Counted from the first letter of the stretch, positions 41,821 to 52,217 are shown. The stretch: 64,000 nucleotides of DNA from Providencia alcalifaciens (GCA_025961275.1 JAOQNJ010000001.1:4547353-4611352); one strand, 5' to 3'. Translations and numbers: made by a program. Notes: generated from the sequence alone by a model not told the origin.

Positions 41821-43137
41821 TTAAAAGAACAATTTATAAACTGCCGCAGAGATTGCGACTAGACCCATAATCACGATAAAACCATTGCTTAATTTATGAG
41901 CGTATTTACGCATTGCTGGTACTTTGCTAATAGCATAGACCGGCATTAAGAACAGAATAATAGCGATAACTGGACCACCGAGACTTTCAATGATATCCAA
42001 CACACCAGGGTTAAGCGTCGCAACCAACCAAGTAGTGACTAACATGAAGATTGCAGTACCACGATTTAATTTACGAACATCTATGGTTTTACCTTTTGAA
42101 CGGTATGCACGCTCCACTAAGCCGTTAAAACCTTCTCGTGCACCTAAATAGTGACCAAGGAATGATTTAATTATAGCTACGAAAGCAATAATTGCCGCAG
42201 CAAACTTGATGAAAGGTTGGTCAAAGTAGCCTGACAGATAGTCAAGAATACTGATATTGTCATGTTTTGCTTGAGCCAGATCAGCTGATGAAAGTGTAAA
42301 TACGCAGCTAATCACAAAGAACATCACTGTCAGTACCATCAGAATATGTGCGGATGCTAAGATACGCGAACATTTTTTCTCAGCTTGATCGCCATATTCT
42401 TCACGTTTGGCAACTGAGAATGCAGAGATGATTGGTGAATGGTTAAAAGCAAATACCATGACTGGGATGGTTAACCAGATAGTTACCCAAATGCTTTGTC
42501 CACCAGAATATTTTGCTGCTTCAGCAATACCGTCTAGGGTTAATGTATCTAGTACAGCACCATTCCAATACGGGATCATATATAAAGAGAATGCAACTAA
42601 AACGGCAATGAATGGAAATACCAGCATGCTCATGACTTTGACAATATATTTTTCGCCAAATGAGACAATCGCCATGATCCCACCGACTAGAATCAGTGCC
42701 AGCAACCAGCGCGGTGGCGCAGTAAAGCCCATCAATTCTGTTAGAAATTTATTTACGTTATTGGTGATAGAGACACCATAAACTAGCAGGATTGGATAGA
42801 TAGCAAAGAAATAGAGCAGCGTGATCCAGTTTCCTGCAGTACGGCCAAAGTGTTCTTCAACCACTTCGGTAATATCACCATCAGGTTTTGAGCCAGATAA
42901 TACAAAGCGTGTCAATCCACGGTGTGCAAAAAATGTCATTGGGAAGGCTAGTACCAACATCAGTAGAACAGGAACTAGTCCACTTAAGCCCGCATTTATC
43001 GGTAAAAACAGAACACCAGCACCGATAGCTGTACCATATAAACCGAGCATCCATACTGTGTCAGTTTTACGCCAAGCGCGAGAATCTGCAGTTTGTGAGG
43101 CTGTTTTACTGATGGAATCAACTTTTGTTGTATCCAT
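41821..43137 (-). CDS. sdaC: Serine transporter SdaC
   Basis: 438 residues from ATG 43137 (MDTTKVDS), close to the 429-residue E. coli protein; the longer frame to 43266 is not supported. Hydroxy/aromatic amino acid permease family, 11 membrane segments, proton-coupled serine uptake. AWRKTDTVWMLGLYGTAIG and AFNHSPIISAFSVAKREEYG are near identical to E. coli SdaC. Pairs with sdaA downstream. Confidence 0.95.
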   Translation of the reverse strand: MDTTKVDSISKTASQTADSRAWRKTDTVWMLGLYGTAIGAGVLFLPINAGLSGLVPVLLMLVLAFPMTFFAHRGLTRFVLSGSKPDGDITEVVEEHFGRTAGNWITLLYFFAIYPILLVYGVSITNNVNKFLTELMGFTAPPRWLLALILVGGIMAIVSFGEKYIVKVMSMLVFPFIAVLVAFSLYMIPYWNGAVLDTLTLDGIAEAAKYSGGQSIWVTIWLTIPVMVFAFNHSPIISAFSVAKREEYGDQAEKKCSRILASAHILMVLTVMFFVISCVFTLSSADLAQAKHDNISILDYLSGYFDQPFIKFAAAIIAFVAIIKSFLGHYLGAREGFNGLVERAYRSKGKTIDVRKLNRGTAIFMLVTTWLVATLNPGVLDIIESLGGPVIAIILFLMPVYAISKVPAMRKYAHKLSNGFIVIMGLVAISAAVYKLFF

Positions 43138-44108
43138 AATAGTCTCCGAAATAAAAGTCAAAAATAAGCATTCTGTATGAGAAATAAACCTCACACATGT
43201 TTTAATCTTTTGTACGAACAAATTATCGCCAAATATAAAGTGCAGTTTTTTGTTTCTACGTAACAATCTGATTGAAAATAAAAATAGAATCTAAAGTAAA
43301 ATTATTTTCAATCAGTTTTATTATTTTTATATATAAATTTGATAACCCGTTTTTGAAGGGGCAAATGTACAGATTTACAGTAGAAATCACTGTGATCATA
43401 CTCTCAAAAGCGAAAAATGTCCTAATTATTGCTATTTGTCGATTTTTATAAAAATGTTAACAAATTTGCCTTAAAGTTAATTAAAATGAGGGTGTTGTCT
43501 GTGGGGTAAAATAATTAAATCGATATGGTTATAAATGAATTTATATTAAGAGAGAAAATTATTATTATATTAATAAATTATTTGATTTTAATTTAATATT
43601 ATTAAAGCAATTCAATTTTAGGGGAAAATAATTTAGCTAATATTATTTTATCTCTATATTTTAACTTTAAGGTATTGATATTTAATGAAATAAATGACGC
43701 GCATTAAATGGTTTCGTACGAAACTAGTCTTGGCTGATATCATTATTTTCTTTTCAATACATTAATGATCTATAGGGTTAGTAAAAAGAAATACAATTAG
43801 TTATTTTTCGTCGCGAAAAATAATGAATAAACGTAACAAATTATTTGTTAGTTATTTGTTATTTAATCTTGCTTTTAACCCGAATTTTTTTAGTTTGAAG
43901 AATAAAAAAATAAAACAAAATATTGATTCAACGCAAAATTTAAATGAGCAAAACATTGGCGAAAATAACGTCTGTACCGATAAATTTGCTATATCTAGCC
44001 TACGCCATATTGTTGAGTATACACGAAGGTGAAGTCAGTGACTTGAGTTGCATAATTATCTATGATTTTCAGGCTATCTTTGCTCATGATAATATGCAAC
44101 TCGATAGA
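43138..44108. other. 971-bp AT-rich region upstream of sdaC
   Basis: No supported gene; the 69-codon frame at 43823 is low-complexity Asn/Lys/Phe and lacks an RBS. Palindromes at 43209-43222 (TTTGTACGAACAAA), 43711-43724 (GTTTCGTACGAAAC) and about 43803-43824 (TTTTTCGTCGCGAAAAA core) are candidate regulator sites. A degenerate ERIC-like element occupies about 44020-44108. Confidence 0.45.
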
Positions 44109-44717
44109 TTAGGCTTGGAGCCAACCTTTACGAATTAAAACAGCAAAAACTCGGTGGTAAAAATGAGTTAAAGGTGCTTGTATTTTATACCCAGCAATCG
44201 CCCAAACTATTTGAGCTAAACCACAGGCGATTATGCCCAAAATAAAAGCACCGACCATATCTAGTGGCCAGTGAACACCTAGATAGATACGTGACCAAGC
44301 AATCATAATTGCAGGAACTAGCATCAATACACCAACCCAAGTTCTTAACCAGAACAAGAATGCAAATACAAAGGTAAAGACAATAGTACCGTGGTTACTT
44401 GGAAATGATGAGGTAGGGCTATGGTCGAGGAAATTGGTGCCAACTCCTACCATGAAAGGGCGATCATGTGGTGCAACTATGCCAATTAGCCATGAAATAG
44501 CTAATCCAATGACTAACGCAGAGGCTGTTTTACAAACAAATGCTCTTTGGCGAGTCATATCGGGTTTTGATCCCCAAAACCAGCATGCGGCAGTAAATAA
44601 GGGGAAAAGTAATATTAAGCGCTTAGCTATCACGGTGGCGACTGCGATAGTACCGCTAGCAGACTCTGGAGTTGCGTTGATGAGATTGAAAAGATCAAGA
44701 TTAAGTTGTTCCAACAC
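44109..44717 (-). CDS. ybjG: Undecaprenyl-diphosphate phosphatase, PAP2 family
   Basis: 202 residues. Recycles undecaprenyl pyrophosphate for cell-wall lipid carriers at the inner membrane. PAP2 motifs: APHDRPF (part of KX6RP), SSFPSNHGT, and SRIYLGVHWPLDMVGA. About five membrane segments. Start is GTG at 44717, with gaggt 9 nt upstream. Close in layout and length to E. coli YbjG (198). Confidence 0.92.
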   Translation of the reverse strand: MLEQLNLDLFNLINATPESASGTIAVATVIAKRLILLFPLFTAACWFWGSKPDMTRQRAFVCKTASALVIGLAISWLIGIVAPHDRPFMVGVGTNFLDHSPTSSFPSNHGTIVFTFVFAFLFWLRTWVGVLMLVPAIMIAWSRIYLGVHWPLDMVGAFILGIIACGLAQIVWAIAGYKIQAPLTHFYHRVFAVLIRKGWLQA

Positions 44718-45937
44718 AGCAAAGTACCTCGGGAAATAGTAATTATGAAGACTCTGGTGCGAAAGATTAAAGGCTCTTACCTGACAGGTAAAGCACCTTT
44801 GTCTTAATATTTATAAATTAAGCAGCGAATTTTACATTTTAACGCCATTTACTCAACAGAGTGATAAGAAAACGTCAATGATAAAGACTGATTTTATGCA
44901 TTTTAAATCTTTTTGGTCACAAAGAAGCTGTGCAATTGGTTAGTGTTCAAGGTGTAGAGTCATAGGCTACTTTTTATAAGTGAAATAATCATTGTTCATT
45001 AATATAGGTTGGTTTGTAATCTTGAAAAAATTTGAGTTGCTCATTAAATAAGCATCTGAAGTATCAATGAGGTTATGTAAATAAGTTAGAATACTGAATG
45101 TGAATCTAGTTAGTATCCTAGATATAAGATATTTAACAGTTAGCGATAGGGTTTATTGTACACTAATGTGTTTTTTTATTTAAATTTTATTATTCAACTT
45201 GAATATTAACCATGATATTTAACTTGCAATCATTATTTCTCCATGCTTTTGCATCCATAAGCTATACCAGTGATTCCTATATTATTTTTAGTTGCAACTA
45301 TACATCCTGTAGATGTAGTTCCATGGTTGCAATCCTCTGTTTCCGGACGACTAGGAACTACTGTTATAGTCGCGTTTTTAGATCTTCATGGTTTCTATAA
45401 ATGCCAAAATCCATATGCCTTACAATCACATTTGAACCATCGATATTTTCATTTCATTAATTACGTCATTTTTATTTTTAATGTAAGTGATTTAATAACC
45501 ATGAAAATACAGATTAAATTATTTTCATTTGTATACATTTTTTATTATTTGATATGGAGATCTTTATTTTGATAAGGTACGTTCTAATTTATAAATATTT
45601 TTAATTTCTTGGTATTAGTTTTGTTTTTTTAATGGTAATTGAGGTTAAATCTAATTAATACTTATTTAAGTAAGTGATTTATATTAAAACCCATATTAAA
45701 GTTACATGAATTTAATATATTTATGTGGGTTATGCTTATTTAAATATTAATGTGATAGTAAAAAATCTTTAAAGTAAATTATATACTATTCTCATTTACG
45801 ATTTAGGTTAGCCTACAATTTTTACTATATGGTCACAAAGTAAGGGGTGATCAATAATTGGCTTGTAAAGGTATTCACGATTGAGTTTTTGAGGTAGTAA
45901 CAAAGGTAATGCAGTTGTAATAGAAGGTAGTAACTTT
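44718..45937. other. 1.2-kb AT-rich region with subtilase remnant
   Basis: Only the broken subtilase-like fragment at 45233-45453 could be recognised. A short palindrome TTACCTGACAGGTAA lies at about 44778-44792 upstream of ybjG. The 100-codon plus-strand frame at 45270 is antisense to the fragment and is not supported. Confidence 0.45.
45233..45453 (-). pseudogene. Frameshifted remnant of subtilase (S8) protease
   Basis: Two minus-strand frames join into a subtilase pattern. The first (45453-45364) reads DGSNVIVRHMDFGIYRNHED, resembling the Asp box of S8 peptidases, then LKTRL and a stop. The second (45382-45233) reads VVPSRPETEDCNHGTTSTG, then CIVATKNNIGITGIAYGCK, matching the His box HGT followed by GI.GIA.GC. 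A frame change lies near 45370-45380. The Ser box and everything after are missing. Short and decayed, so identification rests on two motifs. Confidence 0.55.
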
Positions 45938-46066
45938 ATGATAGAAAACAAAAAACCCGATAGCGATAAACGTAAAGTTGGCTATCGGGCTCCTCAATAT
46001 GGGGACATCAAAGAAAAGCAGTGGCATAAATTAAGACATGAGGTGAATATGAAAGTTCACCGATAA
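45938..46066 (+). CDS. Possible 42-residue small protein
   Basis: ATG 45938 has aagg 10 nt upstream; the product is basic and hydrophilic, MIENKKPDSDKRKVGYRAPQ at the start and KLRHEVNMKVHR at the end. I know no family. Its first codons overlap a hairpin (45956-45989) that on the other strand reads as a terminator, so the ORF may be accidental. Confidence 0.4.
   Translation: MIENKKPDSDKRKVGYRAPQYGDIKEKQWHKLRHEVNMKVHR
45945..45990 (-). terminator. Minus-strand terminator-like hairpin
   Basis: CCCGATAGC and GCTATCGGG pair; read on the minus strand the stem is followed by a T-rich tract. It lies about 200 bp past grxA and could end its transcript. Confidence 0.6.
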
Positions 46067-46119
46067 AAAAAATAATTCGTTTATTTTCTGTTGAGGGTGA
46101 GGAAATAGCACAAATAGAA

Positions 46120-46168
46120 CAAGCGAAGCCATTAAATATTCATAGATTGAATAAAAATGCTTCGCTTG
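46120..46168 (-). terminator. Hairpin just after grxA
   Basis: CAAGCGAAGC and GCTTCGCTTG form a perfect 10-bp stem with a long AT loop, 20 bp after the grxA stop. Confidence 0.55.
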
Positions 46169-46188
46169 GGTAGGTTTAGTGCTATTTT

Positions 46189-46452
46189 TTACTTATAAAG
46201 ATTCAAATTTTCTTTAGCGTAAGCTTCAAAATCAGTGCAACCACCGATGTGTTTTTCATCGATAAAAATTTGCGGTACAGTGAGAACTTCTTTACCCACT
46301 GTTTTTGAAAGGTCTTCTTTTGTTAGGCCTTCAGCATGAATGTCCACATAACGATAGTCGAAATCATCACGCTCATTCTTGAGTTTTTCAGCTAGCTCTT
46401 TAGCGCGAACACAATATGGGCAGCCAGGGCGACCAAAAATAACAGTGTACAT
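46189..46452 (-). CDS. grxA: Glutaredoxin 1
   Basis: 87 residues; glutathione-dependent disulfide reductase for ribonucleotide reductase and other targets. Active-site CPYC in GRPGCPYCVRAKELAEKL (about 11-14), TVPQIFIDEKHIGGCTDF with the cis-Pro loop. Nearly collinear with E. coli GrxA (85 residues). Divergent from ybjC, as in E. coli. Confidence 0.96.
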   Translation of the reverse strand: MYTVIFGRPGCPYCVRAKELAEKLKNERDDFDYRYVDIHAEGLTKEDLSKTVGKEVLTVPQIFIDEKHIGGCTDFEAYAKENLNLYK

Positions 46453-46755
46453 AGTATCTCCTTTATGAATAACTCAGTTTTTTAATCAGAATACTCCATA
46501 CTATGCCAATAACAATTAGGAAATAAAAGTTGATTTTGCCTTTTGTTTGTATAGGCCTTGATTATAATCCGCTAATATAGATAAAAATATTACTTCAACT
46601 TAGGCTGTAGGTTGATATCGAGAAGAGGGTATCCCAAGTGTGTTCACATTATATATCTCCCCTCAGATTAAAGAATAATGACACAGAATTAACAATATAC
46701 TCCATGAGGCTTGAAATTAGGTCACTATAGAGATAAAGCGACTAAAGGATATTTG
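46453..46755. other. 303-bp grxA/ybjC divergent region
   Basis: Promoters for both divergent genes are expected; I see no clear operator. An OxyR site would be expected for grxA but I cannot identify one confidently. Confidence 0.35.
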
Positions 46756-47085
46756 ATGAATAAAAAACCACAAAGAGAGATGCGATCACTCTCTGATTTA
46801 CCTAAACCTGTTTTAATCTTAGAGGTTGTGGGAATAGTATTACTGATAATTGTATTGCTTTCAATGAATGGCTATCTGGCACTTCCAGAACCGCTTATGC
46901 AACAGGGAGCTCTTGTCACGATGGTTTTGATAGGAATGGGATGTTTAATCCCCGCGACAATCAATATTGTGTGGCGTGCTATCCATGGATTAACTTTCTT
47001 AGGCATTGATAATCAAAAACCATCAAGACCAGGTGCGCAAAAAAGCAAAACCATAGATAATAAAAAGGATGAAAAGGACGAGTAA
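46756..47085 (+). CDS. ybjC: DUF1418 membrane protein YbjC
   Basis: 109 residues from ATG 46756 (RBS aaagga); the start at 46711 is less likely. LPKPVLILEVVGIVLLI matches E. coli YbjC LPKGVLILE. Two membrane segments (about 18-38 and 50-75) and a charged C-terminal tail. Function unknown. In E. coli nfsA and rimK follow; here the next gene is ybjN, so those two are absent from this place. Confidence 0.88.
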   Translation: MNKKPQREMRSLSDLPKPVLILEVVGIVLLIIVLLSMNGYLALPEPLMQQGALVTMVLIGMGCLIPATINIVWRAIHGLTFLGIDNQKPSRPGAQKSKTIDNKKDEKDE

Positions 47086-47214
47086 GCACGGTTTTACTGG
47101 TCTTTTCATACCTGATGTGTGAAAATTGTCCGCTTTTCCTCATTGCGGTTATGTAATGTGAAGTAATGGGGAAATTTCATAAGTTATCATTTGAGTTGAA
47201 GAAGGTTATTATCC

Positions 47215-47712
47215 ATGGATTCTATTTGTTACCCTGACATCTCACTGCTTCGTGAATGGTTAGACCAACTCAAAACGTCCTATTTCGAGTGCGATTCTTG
47301 TGCGGCAATTCATTTACCGCACATGCAAAATATCGAAGGCATTTTTGATGCCAAACTTGATATTATTAATAATGTACTCGTTCTATCCGCGCTAGCAGAG
47401 CTCAAACCAACAGCGATAGTGACATTGGTGGCAAATATTAGTCAAATTAATGCCAGTTCATTGACTGCAAAAATTTTTCTTGAAATTAATAATGAAAACT
47501 TACCTAAGTTAATTGTAAGTCAATCATTCTCTCTTGAAGCTGGGATGACTTATCGCCAGTTTTGCCATTTTTTACAGCAGACTGAAGACCAAATTTCGTC
47601 AATTGTCTTTGAAATATATAGCAATAATTTGCTTTATGGAAATCAAGATGAACTTGATGAAGAAACTGTCGATCTTGATGTTGAAGATAAACCTTCTGTA
47701 ATCATTCATTAG
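47215..47712 (+). CDS. ybjN: YbjN domain protein
   Basis: 165 residues. LREWLDQLKTSYFECDSC and AIHLPHMQNIEGIFDAKLD closely follow E. coli YbjN (158). A type III chaperone-like fold; in E. coli its level affects motility, biofilm and stress traits, mechanism unclear. Twelve bases before rlmC, probably co-transcribed. Confidence 0.92.
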   Translation: MDSICYPDISLLREWLDQLKTSYFECDSCAAIHLPHMQNIEGIFDAKLDIINNVLVLSALAELKPTAIVTLVANISQINASSLTAKIFLEINNENLPKLIVSQSFSLEAGMTYRQFCHFLQQTEDQISSIVFEIYSNNLLYGNQDELDEETVDLDVEDKPSVIIH

Positions 47713-47724
47713 TCATTTTTTATT

Positions 47725-48858
47725 ATGCATTGTCAAAAATATGAGGCGGGAGATTGTCGCTCCTGCCAATGGCTTGAATTGCCAGCTGAGCAACAGCTCA
47801 AACTAAAACAAGAAAACTTGTCTTTCTTACTGCCTTCGTTAACAAAATCAGTTTTTCAAATACCGATTGCGAGCCCTCAAAAGAAATTTCGAAATAAAGC
47901 AAAAATGGTCGTTAGTGGTAGTGTAGAAAAACCGATATTTGGAATTGTGAATCCACAAGGGCAAGCAGTTAGCTTAACAAACTGTCCACTTTATACAGAC
48001 GGTTTTTTAGCTGTATTTGATATCCTTAAACCCTTTATTGCTCGGGCAGGATTAACGCCATATAACATTGAGCGTAAACGTGGTGAATTAAAATATCTGC
48101 TATTAACACAGAGCCAGCATAGCGGACAGTTTATGCTACGATTTGTTTTGCGTTCAGAGAAAAAAGTAGAGCAGCTAAAGAATGCATTACCATGGCTAAG
48201 AGAAAAACTTCCTCAATTAACCGTTATTACCGTTAACCTACAACCCGTCCATATGGCAATATTGGAAGGTGAGCAAGAAATTGTATTAACAGAACAGCAG
48301 GTTTTACGAGAAGAATTTAACCAAGTCCCTCTGTTTATTCGCCCGAATAGTTTTTTTCAAACCAATCCAGTCGTCGCAGCAAGTTTATATCGAACGGCTC
48401 GCGAATGGGTGAAAGATCTTAATATCACAAGTATGTGGGATCTGTTTTGTGGTGTTGGCGGTTTTGGTCTTCATTGTGCGGATAAGCAGACTAAATTAAC
48501 GGGAATTGAAATTAGCGAGCCAGCCATTGCGAGTGCTACGCAGTCTGCCCAAGAACTCGGTTTATTACATATTGAATTTCAAGCATTGGATTCAACACAA
48601 TTTGCAATAAATAAAGATGATATTCCTCAGCTTGTTTTGGTTAATCCACCAAGGCGAGGCATTGGTAACGTATTGTGTGAATATCTGTCCTCTATGCAAC
48701 CTGAATTCATTTTATATTCCAGTTGCAATGCACAAACGATGGCAACGGATATTGAACGGCTAGTGGGTTATCAAGTTTCTAAAGTTCAGCTCTTTGATAT
48801 GTTTCCACATACCGCACATTATGAAGTATTGGCTCTATTAGTGAAAAACGCAGCATAA
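47725..48858 (+). CDS. rlmC: 23S rRNA (uracil-747-C5)-methyltransferase
   Basis: 377 residues. Fe-S cluster cysteines at the N-terminus ([17 protein letters not shown], about 3, 11, 14) with a fourth in LTNCPLY. SAM-binding [12 protein letters not shown] (about 238-249), VNPPRRGIG, and the catalytic Cys in [10 protein letters not shown] (about 333). Matches RlmC length (375) rather than RlmD. Confidence 0.95.
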   Translation: MHCQKYEAGDCRSCQWLELPAEQQLKLKQENLSFLLPSLTKSVFQIPIASPQKKFRNKAKMVVSGSVEKPIFGIVNPQGQAVSLTNCPLYTDGFLAVFDILKPFIARAGLTPYNIERKRGELKYLLLTQSQHSGQFMLRFVLRSEKKVEQLKNALPWLREKLPQLTVITVNLQPVHMAILEGEQEIVLTEQQVLREEFNQVPLFIRPNSFFQTNPVVAASLYRTAREWVKDLNITSMWDLFCGVGGFGLHCADKQTKLTGIEISEPAIASATQSAQELGLLHIEFQALDSTQFAINKDDIPQLVLVNPPRRGIGNVLCEYLSSMQPEFILYSSCNAQTMATDIERLVGYQVSKVQLFDMFPHTAHYEVLALLVKNAA

Positions 48859-48897
48859 TAATCTAAACCTATCGTTTATAATATTTTATCTATAGAT

Positions 48898-48929
48898 AAA
48901 AAAGGCTTGTCTATTAGCAAGCCTTTTTT
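48898..48929. terminator. Bidirectional terminator rlmC/artM
   Basis: AAAAAAGGCTTG and CAAGCCTTTTTT, a near-perfect stem with 8-nt loop between convergent genes. Confidence 0.9.
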
Positions 48930-48960
48930 AATGTCACCATTAACGTAATAAGTTCAATTA

Positions 48961-49629
48961 TTAATTTCTGTGTTCGAAGGCGAGTGCTTTACGTTCAATT
49001 AAGCGCATAATAATGGTTAATATTGCATTCACAACTAGATAGATAATCCCTGCTGCGACAAAAGCCATCACATCCCAAGTTTGTCCAAATACTTGACTGC
49101 TATATCCCATGATATCCATCATCGTTATGGTACTTGCGAGCGAGGTACTCTTAAAGATTAAGACGACTTCATTGGAGTAGGATGATAAGGAACGTTTAAA
49201 CGCATATGGCAGGATAATACGCATTGTTTGTGCTTTAGACATCCCTAATGCTTCGCAAGATTGCCACTGCCCAGATGGAATTGCTTTCACCGCACCGTGG
49301 AATAATAAGGTCGAATAAGCAGCGCTATTGAGTGCAAGAGCGACCATTGCGCAAACCCAAGGTGTTGAAATAAAGCCCCAGAGGGCAGGGTAGTTCTGTA
49401 ATGATTTAAATTGGCTGGGGCCATTATAAATTAAGAAGAACTGAACCAGCAGCGGTGTGCCTGTAAACAGCGTGATATAGACCTTAATAGCTTGAGAAAC
49501 GAAAGGTGTTTTAAGGGATAGAATTAATGTGAATAAAACTGCCAGAATAAATGCAACAAATAGCGCACTGAATGTCAGAGATAAACTTGTTGGTAGGCCT
49601 GGTAGGATATCGAGAATTAAATCGATCAT
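48961..49629 (-). CDS. artM: Arginine ABC transporter permease ArtM
   Basis: 222 residues, five membrane segments. Inner-membrane permease; with ArtQ it forms the channel. The EAA-loop signature is [20 protein letters not shown] (about 135-154). Start overlaps the artQ stop by 4 bp. Confidence 0.95.
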   Translation of the reverse strand: MIDLILDILPGLPTSLSLTFSALFVAFILAVLFTLILSLKTPFVSQAIKVYITLFTGTPLLVQFFLIYNGPSQFKSLQNYPALWGFISTPWVCAMVALALNSAAYSTLLFHGAVKAIPSGQWQSCEALGMSKAQTMRIILPYAFKRSLSSYSNEVVLIFKSTSLASTITMMDIMGYSSQVFGQTWDVMAFVAAGIIYLVVNAILTIIMRLIERKALAFEHRN

Positions 49630-50369
49630 TTCGATTCACCTCGTTCAAAGCGCGTGGTGCGTAATTCAATTCGTTTCAAAACTAACTGACTTAATAAGGT
49701 AATAACAAGATAAATAAGTCCGACAATCGCATACCAAGTAAAAGGTTCATGTGTCCGGTTAACAATAGTCTTAGTTTGTAACATCAAATCATTAACACTA
49801 ATTAAAGAAACTAATGCTGTATCCTTGAGTAAAACTAACCATTGGTTACCTAGACCCGGTAGGGCATGTCGCCACATTTGTGGCATGATATAGCGAAAGA
49901 AAATCGTACGTTTGTGCAGACCTAGAGCAAAACCAGCTTCCCATTGACCATAAGGTACAGCTCTTAATGCACCTCTCAGTGTTTGTGAAGCATAAGACGC
50001 ATACAGAAGAGCCAAGGCTATTACACCACATACAAATGGCGTAAAGTCAAATTGACCACTATCTGCAAAGAAAATGCTCGGATCAACCTGCAACGTGGTT
50101 TGCCAGAAACCGAGATTGATGCTTATCCCATCCCCCAAGATATTGATCAGCTGCAGCGTACCGAAGTAAACAAACAACACAACAAGAAGCTCAGGTAAGC
50201 CACGGATCAATGTTACACAGCACGTTCCTAAGAAGGCGACTGGCTTAAAGCGAACAGATTCCCATGCTGTGAATAGCATAGCTAAGATCAGGCCCAGTAT
50301 CAGGGCAGAAACAGCAAGGCCGACGGTTATACCGGCGGCACTTGTTAAAAAAAGAAAATTGTTCATCAA
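49626..50369 (-). CDS. artQ: Arginine ABC transporter permease ArtQ
   Basis: 247 residues (E. coli 238), five membrane segments. EAA loop [20 protein letters not shown]. Permease partner of ArtM; nine bases after artI. Slightly longer because of a segment around [20 protein letters not shown]. Confidence 0.95.
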   Translation of the reverse strand: MMNNFLFLTSAAGITVGLAVSALILGLILAMLFTAWESVRFKPVAFLGTCCVTLIRGLPELLVVLFVYFGTLQLINILGDGISINLGFWQTTLQVDPSIFFADSGQFDFTPFVCGVIALALLYASYASQTLRGALRAVPYGQWEAGFALGLHKRTIFFRYIMPQMWRHALPGLGNQWLVLLKDTALVSLISVNDLMLQTKTIVNRTHEPFTWYAIVGLIYLVITLLSQLVLKRIELRTTRFERGESK

Positions 50370-50378
50370 TTGTATCGA

Positions 50379-51122
50379 TTATTGTTCAAACCATTTTTTG
50401 TAGATAACGTCATAAGTACCATCAGCTTTAACTTCAGCTAATGCTTTATTCATTTTATCTAACAATTCTTTATTGCCTTTACGAACAGCGATACCTAAGC
50501 CAATACCAAAGTATTGCGGGTCTGTGACTTTGTCACCGACAGCAGCTAAGTTTTCGTTACCTTTAGCTTTAAGCCATTCCTCAGCAACTGCAGTGTCACC
50601 AAAGACGGCATCAATACGACCATTTTGTAGGTCAAGAACAGCAGATTGGTAGTTATCATAAGGAACAACGGTCATACCTTTATGTTGTTCCATAATGTAT
50701 TTTTGGTGGGTCGTTCCATTTTGTACGCCAATCTTTTTATTTTTTAATTGATCGACAGAAGAGATTTTTTCTTTAACTGAAACAAACTCAGCAGAGTTAG
50801 GATAGTAAGTATCAGTGAAATCAACTTGTTGTTGACGCTCTGGAGTAATATCGATACCTGCCATCAAGGCTTCAAAGCGACGAAATTTTAAACTCGGGAT
50901 TAAACTATCAAAAGATTGGTGCGTGAATGTACAGGTCGCATTCATTTTTTCGCACACGGCATTTGCAAGGTCAACATCAAAGCCCACGATTTGGTTGTTT
51001 TTGTCAAACATTTCGAATGGGGCATACGTTGCTTCTGTTGCAAAACGGATGGTTTCTTTTTCTGCTGCAGTTGCAGATAAGGTTACAGCGCCAAGTAGTG
51101 CAGCTAGTATAATTTTTTTCAT
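50379..51122 (-). CDS. artI: Periplasmic arginine-binding protein
   Basis: 247 residues. Signal peptide 1-19 (ending LSATAA). ETIRFATEATYAPFE, VGFDVDLANAVCEKMNATC, IGVQNGTTHQKYIM and DGTYDVIYKKWF match the ArtI/ArtJ group; local identity leans to ArtI (RRFEALMAGIDITPER). Delivers arginine or related amino acids to ArtQM. A second binding-protein gene (artJ) is not in this window. Confidence 0.93.
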   Translation of the reverse strand: MKKIILAALLGAVTLSATAAEKETIRFATEATYAPFEMFDKNNQIVGFDVDLANAVCEKMNATCTFTHQSFDSLIPSLKFRRFEALMAGIDITPERQQQVDFTDTYYPNSAEFVSVKEKISSVDQLKNKKIGVQNGTTHQKYIMEQHKGMTVVPYDNYQSAVLDLQNGRIDAVFGDTAVAEEWLKAKGNENLAAVGDKVTDPQYFGIGLGIAVRKGNKELLDKMNKALAEVKADGTYDVIYKKWFEQ

Positions 51123-51384
51123 TGCTTAATCCTATATCTAGGGTCTGTGGACCTTTCGTGGTCAAATTTTGTTCGAGATAAACGCATTTTCATCAAAGTG
51201 AGAGGTTTTCCGTGTAACTTAACTGTCTAGACAAATATCTCTCAACACAGAGTAAAATTATTTTTAGCCGAACCCGAAGGACAGCTTTTCTAATCACTAA
51301 TATCTCAATATCTTCAGCTTTGTTTTATCGCTGAAGCGTCACAAATTGCTACAAAAATAAGTCCCAAAGATCAACAGACCAGAC

Positions 51385-52113
51385 TTAATGTGACAGATAA
51401 TTTGCAAATGCTTCAGTCTGAGGGGCTGAAAAATGGCTAGCATCCCCTTGTTCAACAATATGGCCGTTTTCCATATACACCACACGGCTAGCGGCTTTAC
51501 GGGCTATCTCAACTTCGTGAGTGACGATAACCTGTGTAATTCCAGTTGCTGACAATTCGCGAATAATATCGACAACTTGCGCAGTAATTTCAGGATCGAG
51601 AGCAGCGGTTGGCTCATCAAATAGTAGAACTTGTGGTTCCATCATCAGTGCTCTAGCAATCGCAACACGCTGTTGCTGGCCACCAGATAAATGCAAAGGA
51701 AAGCGTGTTGCAAACTGGGTTAAACGTAAACGCTCCAGTAATTTTTCAGCTTTTATTTTTGCTTCTTGGCGTGACAGCTTTAATACTCGGCAAGGTGCTT
51801 CAATCAAGTTATCCAAGACACTCAAATGCGGCCATAGGTTGTACTGCTGGAAAACCATTCCCACATTTTGGCGCAATATGCGGATTGCTTTCGCATCAGG
51901 AGATGCAGCAAAATCAAATTGCTGACCTGCAATATTAAGCAAACCCGATCGTGGCATTTCTAACAGATTTAAAACACGTAGCAAAGAGCTCTTACCTGCG
52001 CCGCTTGGCCCAAGTAATACCATTGTTTCCCCTACTGGGCACTCTAAGTTAATATCGAAAAGTGCCTGATGAGAGCCGTAGAAACAGTTTATATTTTTTA
52101 ATTGAATGCTCAT
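51385..52113 (-). CDS. artP: Arginine ABC transporter ATPase ArtP
   Basis: 242 residues from ATG 52113 ([13 protein letters not shown]). Walker [15 protein letters not shown]-loop [14 protein letters not shown], signature [15 protein letters not shown], Walker [15 protein letters not shown]. First gene of artPIQM; a 262-bp gap to artI leaves room for an internal promoter. Candidate ArgR site upstream. Confidence 0.96.
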   Translation of the reverse strand: MSIQLKNINCFYGSHQALFDINLECPVGETMVLLGPSGAGKSSLLRVLNLLEMPRSGLLNIAGQQFDFAASPDAKAIRILRQNVGMVFQQYNLWPHLSVLDNLIEAPCRVLKLSRQEAKIKAEKLLERLRLTQFATRFPLHLSGGQQQRVAIARALMMEPQVLLFDEPTAALDPEITAQVVDIIRELSATGITQVIVTHEVEIARKAASRVVYMENGHIVEQGDASHFSAPQTEAFANYLSH

Positions 52114-52158
52114 GCTTACCAATAATACCTCGCTTAACTGATAGTGATATTAATCTTG

Positions 52159-52194
52159 TAAGCATATTTATGCAATAATGCATGCATAAAAATT
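52159..52194 (-). promoter_or_regulatory. Candidate ArgR operator (ARG boxes) upstream of artP
   Basis: TAAGCATATTTATGCAAT (52159-52176) fits the ARG box pattern TNTGNATWWWWATNCANA with two mismatches. It is directly followed by a weaker second box (52177-52194). Located about 46 bp before the artP start. E. coli art genes are ArgR-regulated. Confidence 0.55.
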
Positions 52195-52217
52195 TGTTTT
52201 TTCTGTTTAGACGATAA

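Noticed and set aside
43823-44032. 69-codon frame in the sdaC upstream gap
   Set aside because: Asn/Lys/Phe-rich AT-driven composition, no RBS; ends in a degenerate ERIC-like region.
45270-45572. 100-codon plus-strand frame MIPILFLVATIHP
   Set aside because: Antisense to the subtilase-like remnant; no RBS and hydrophobic low-complexity tail.
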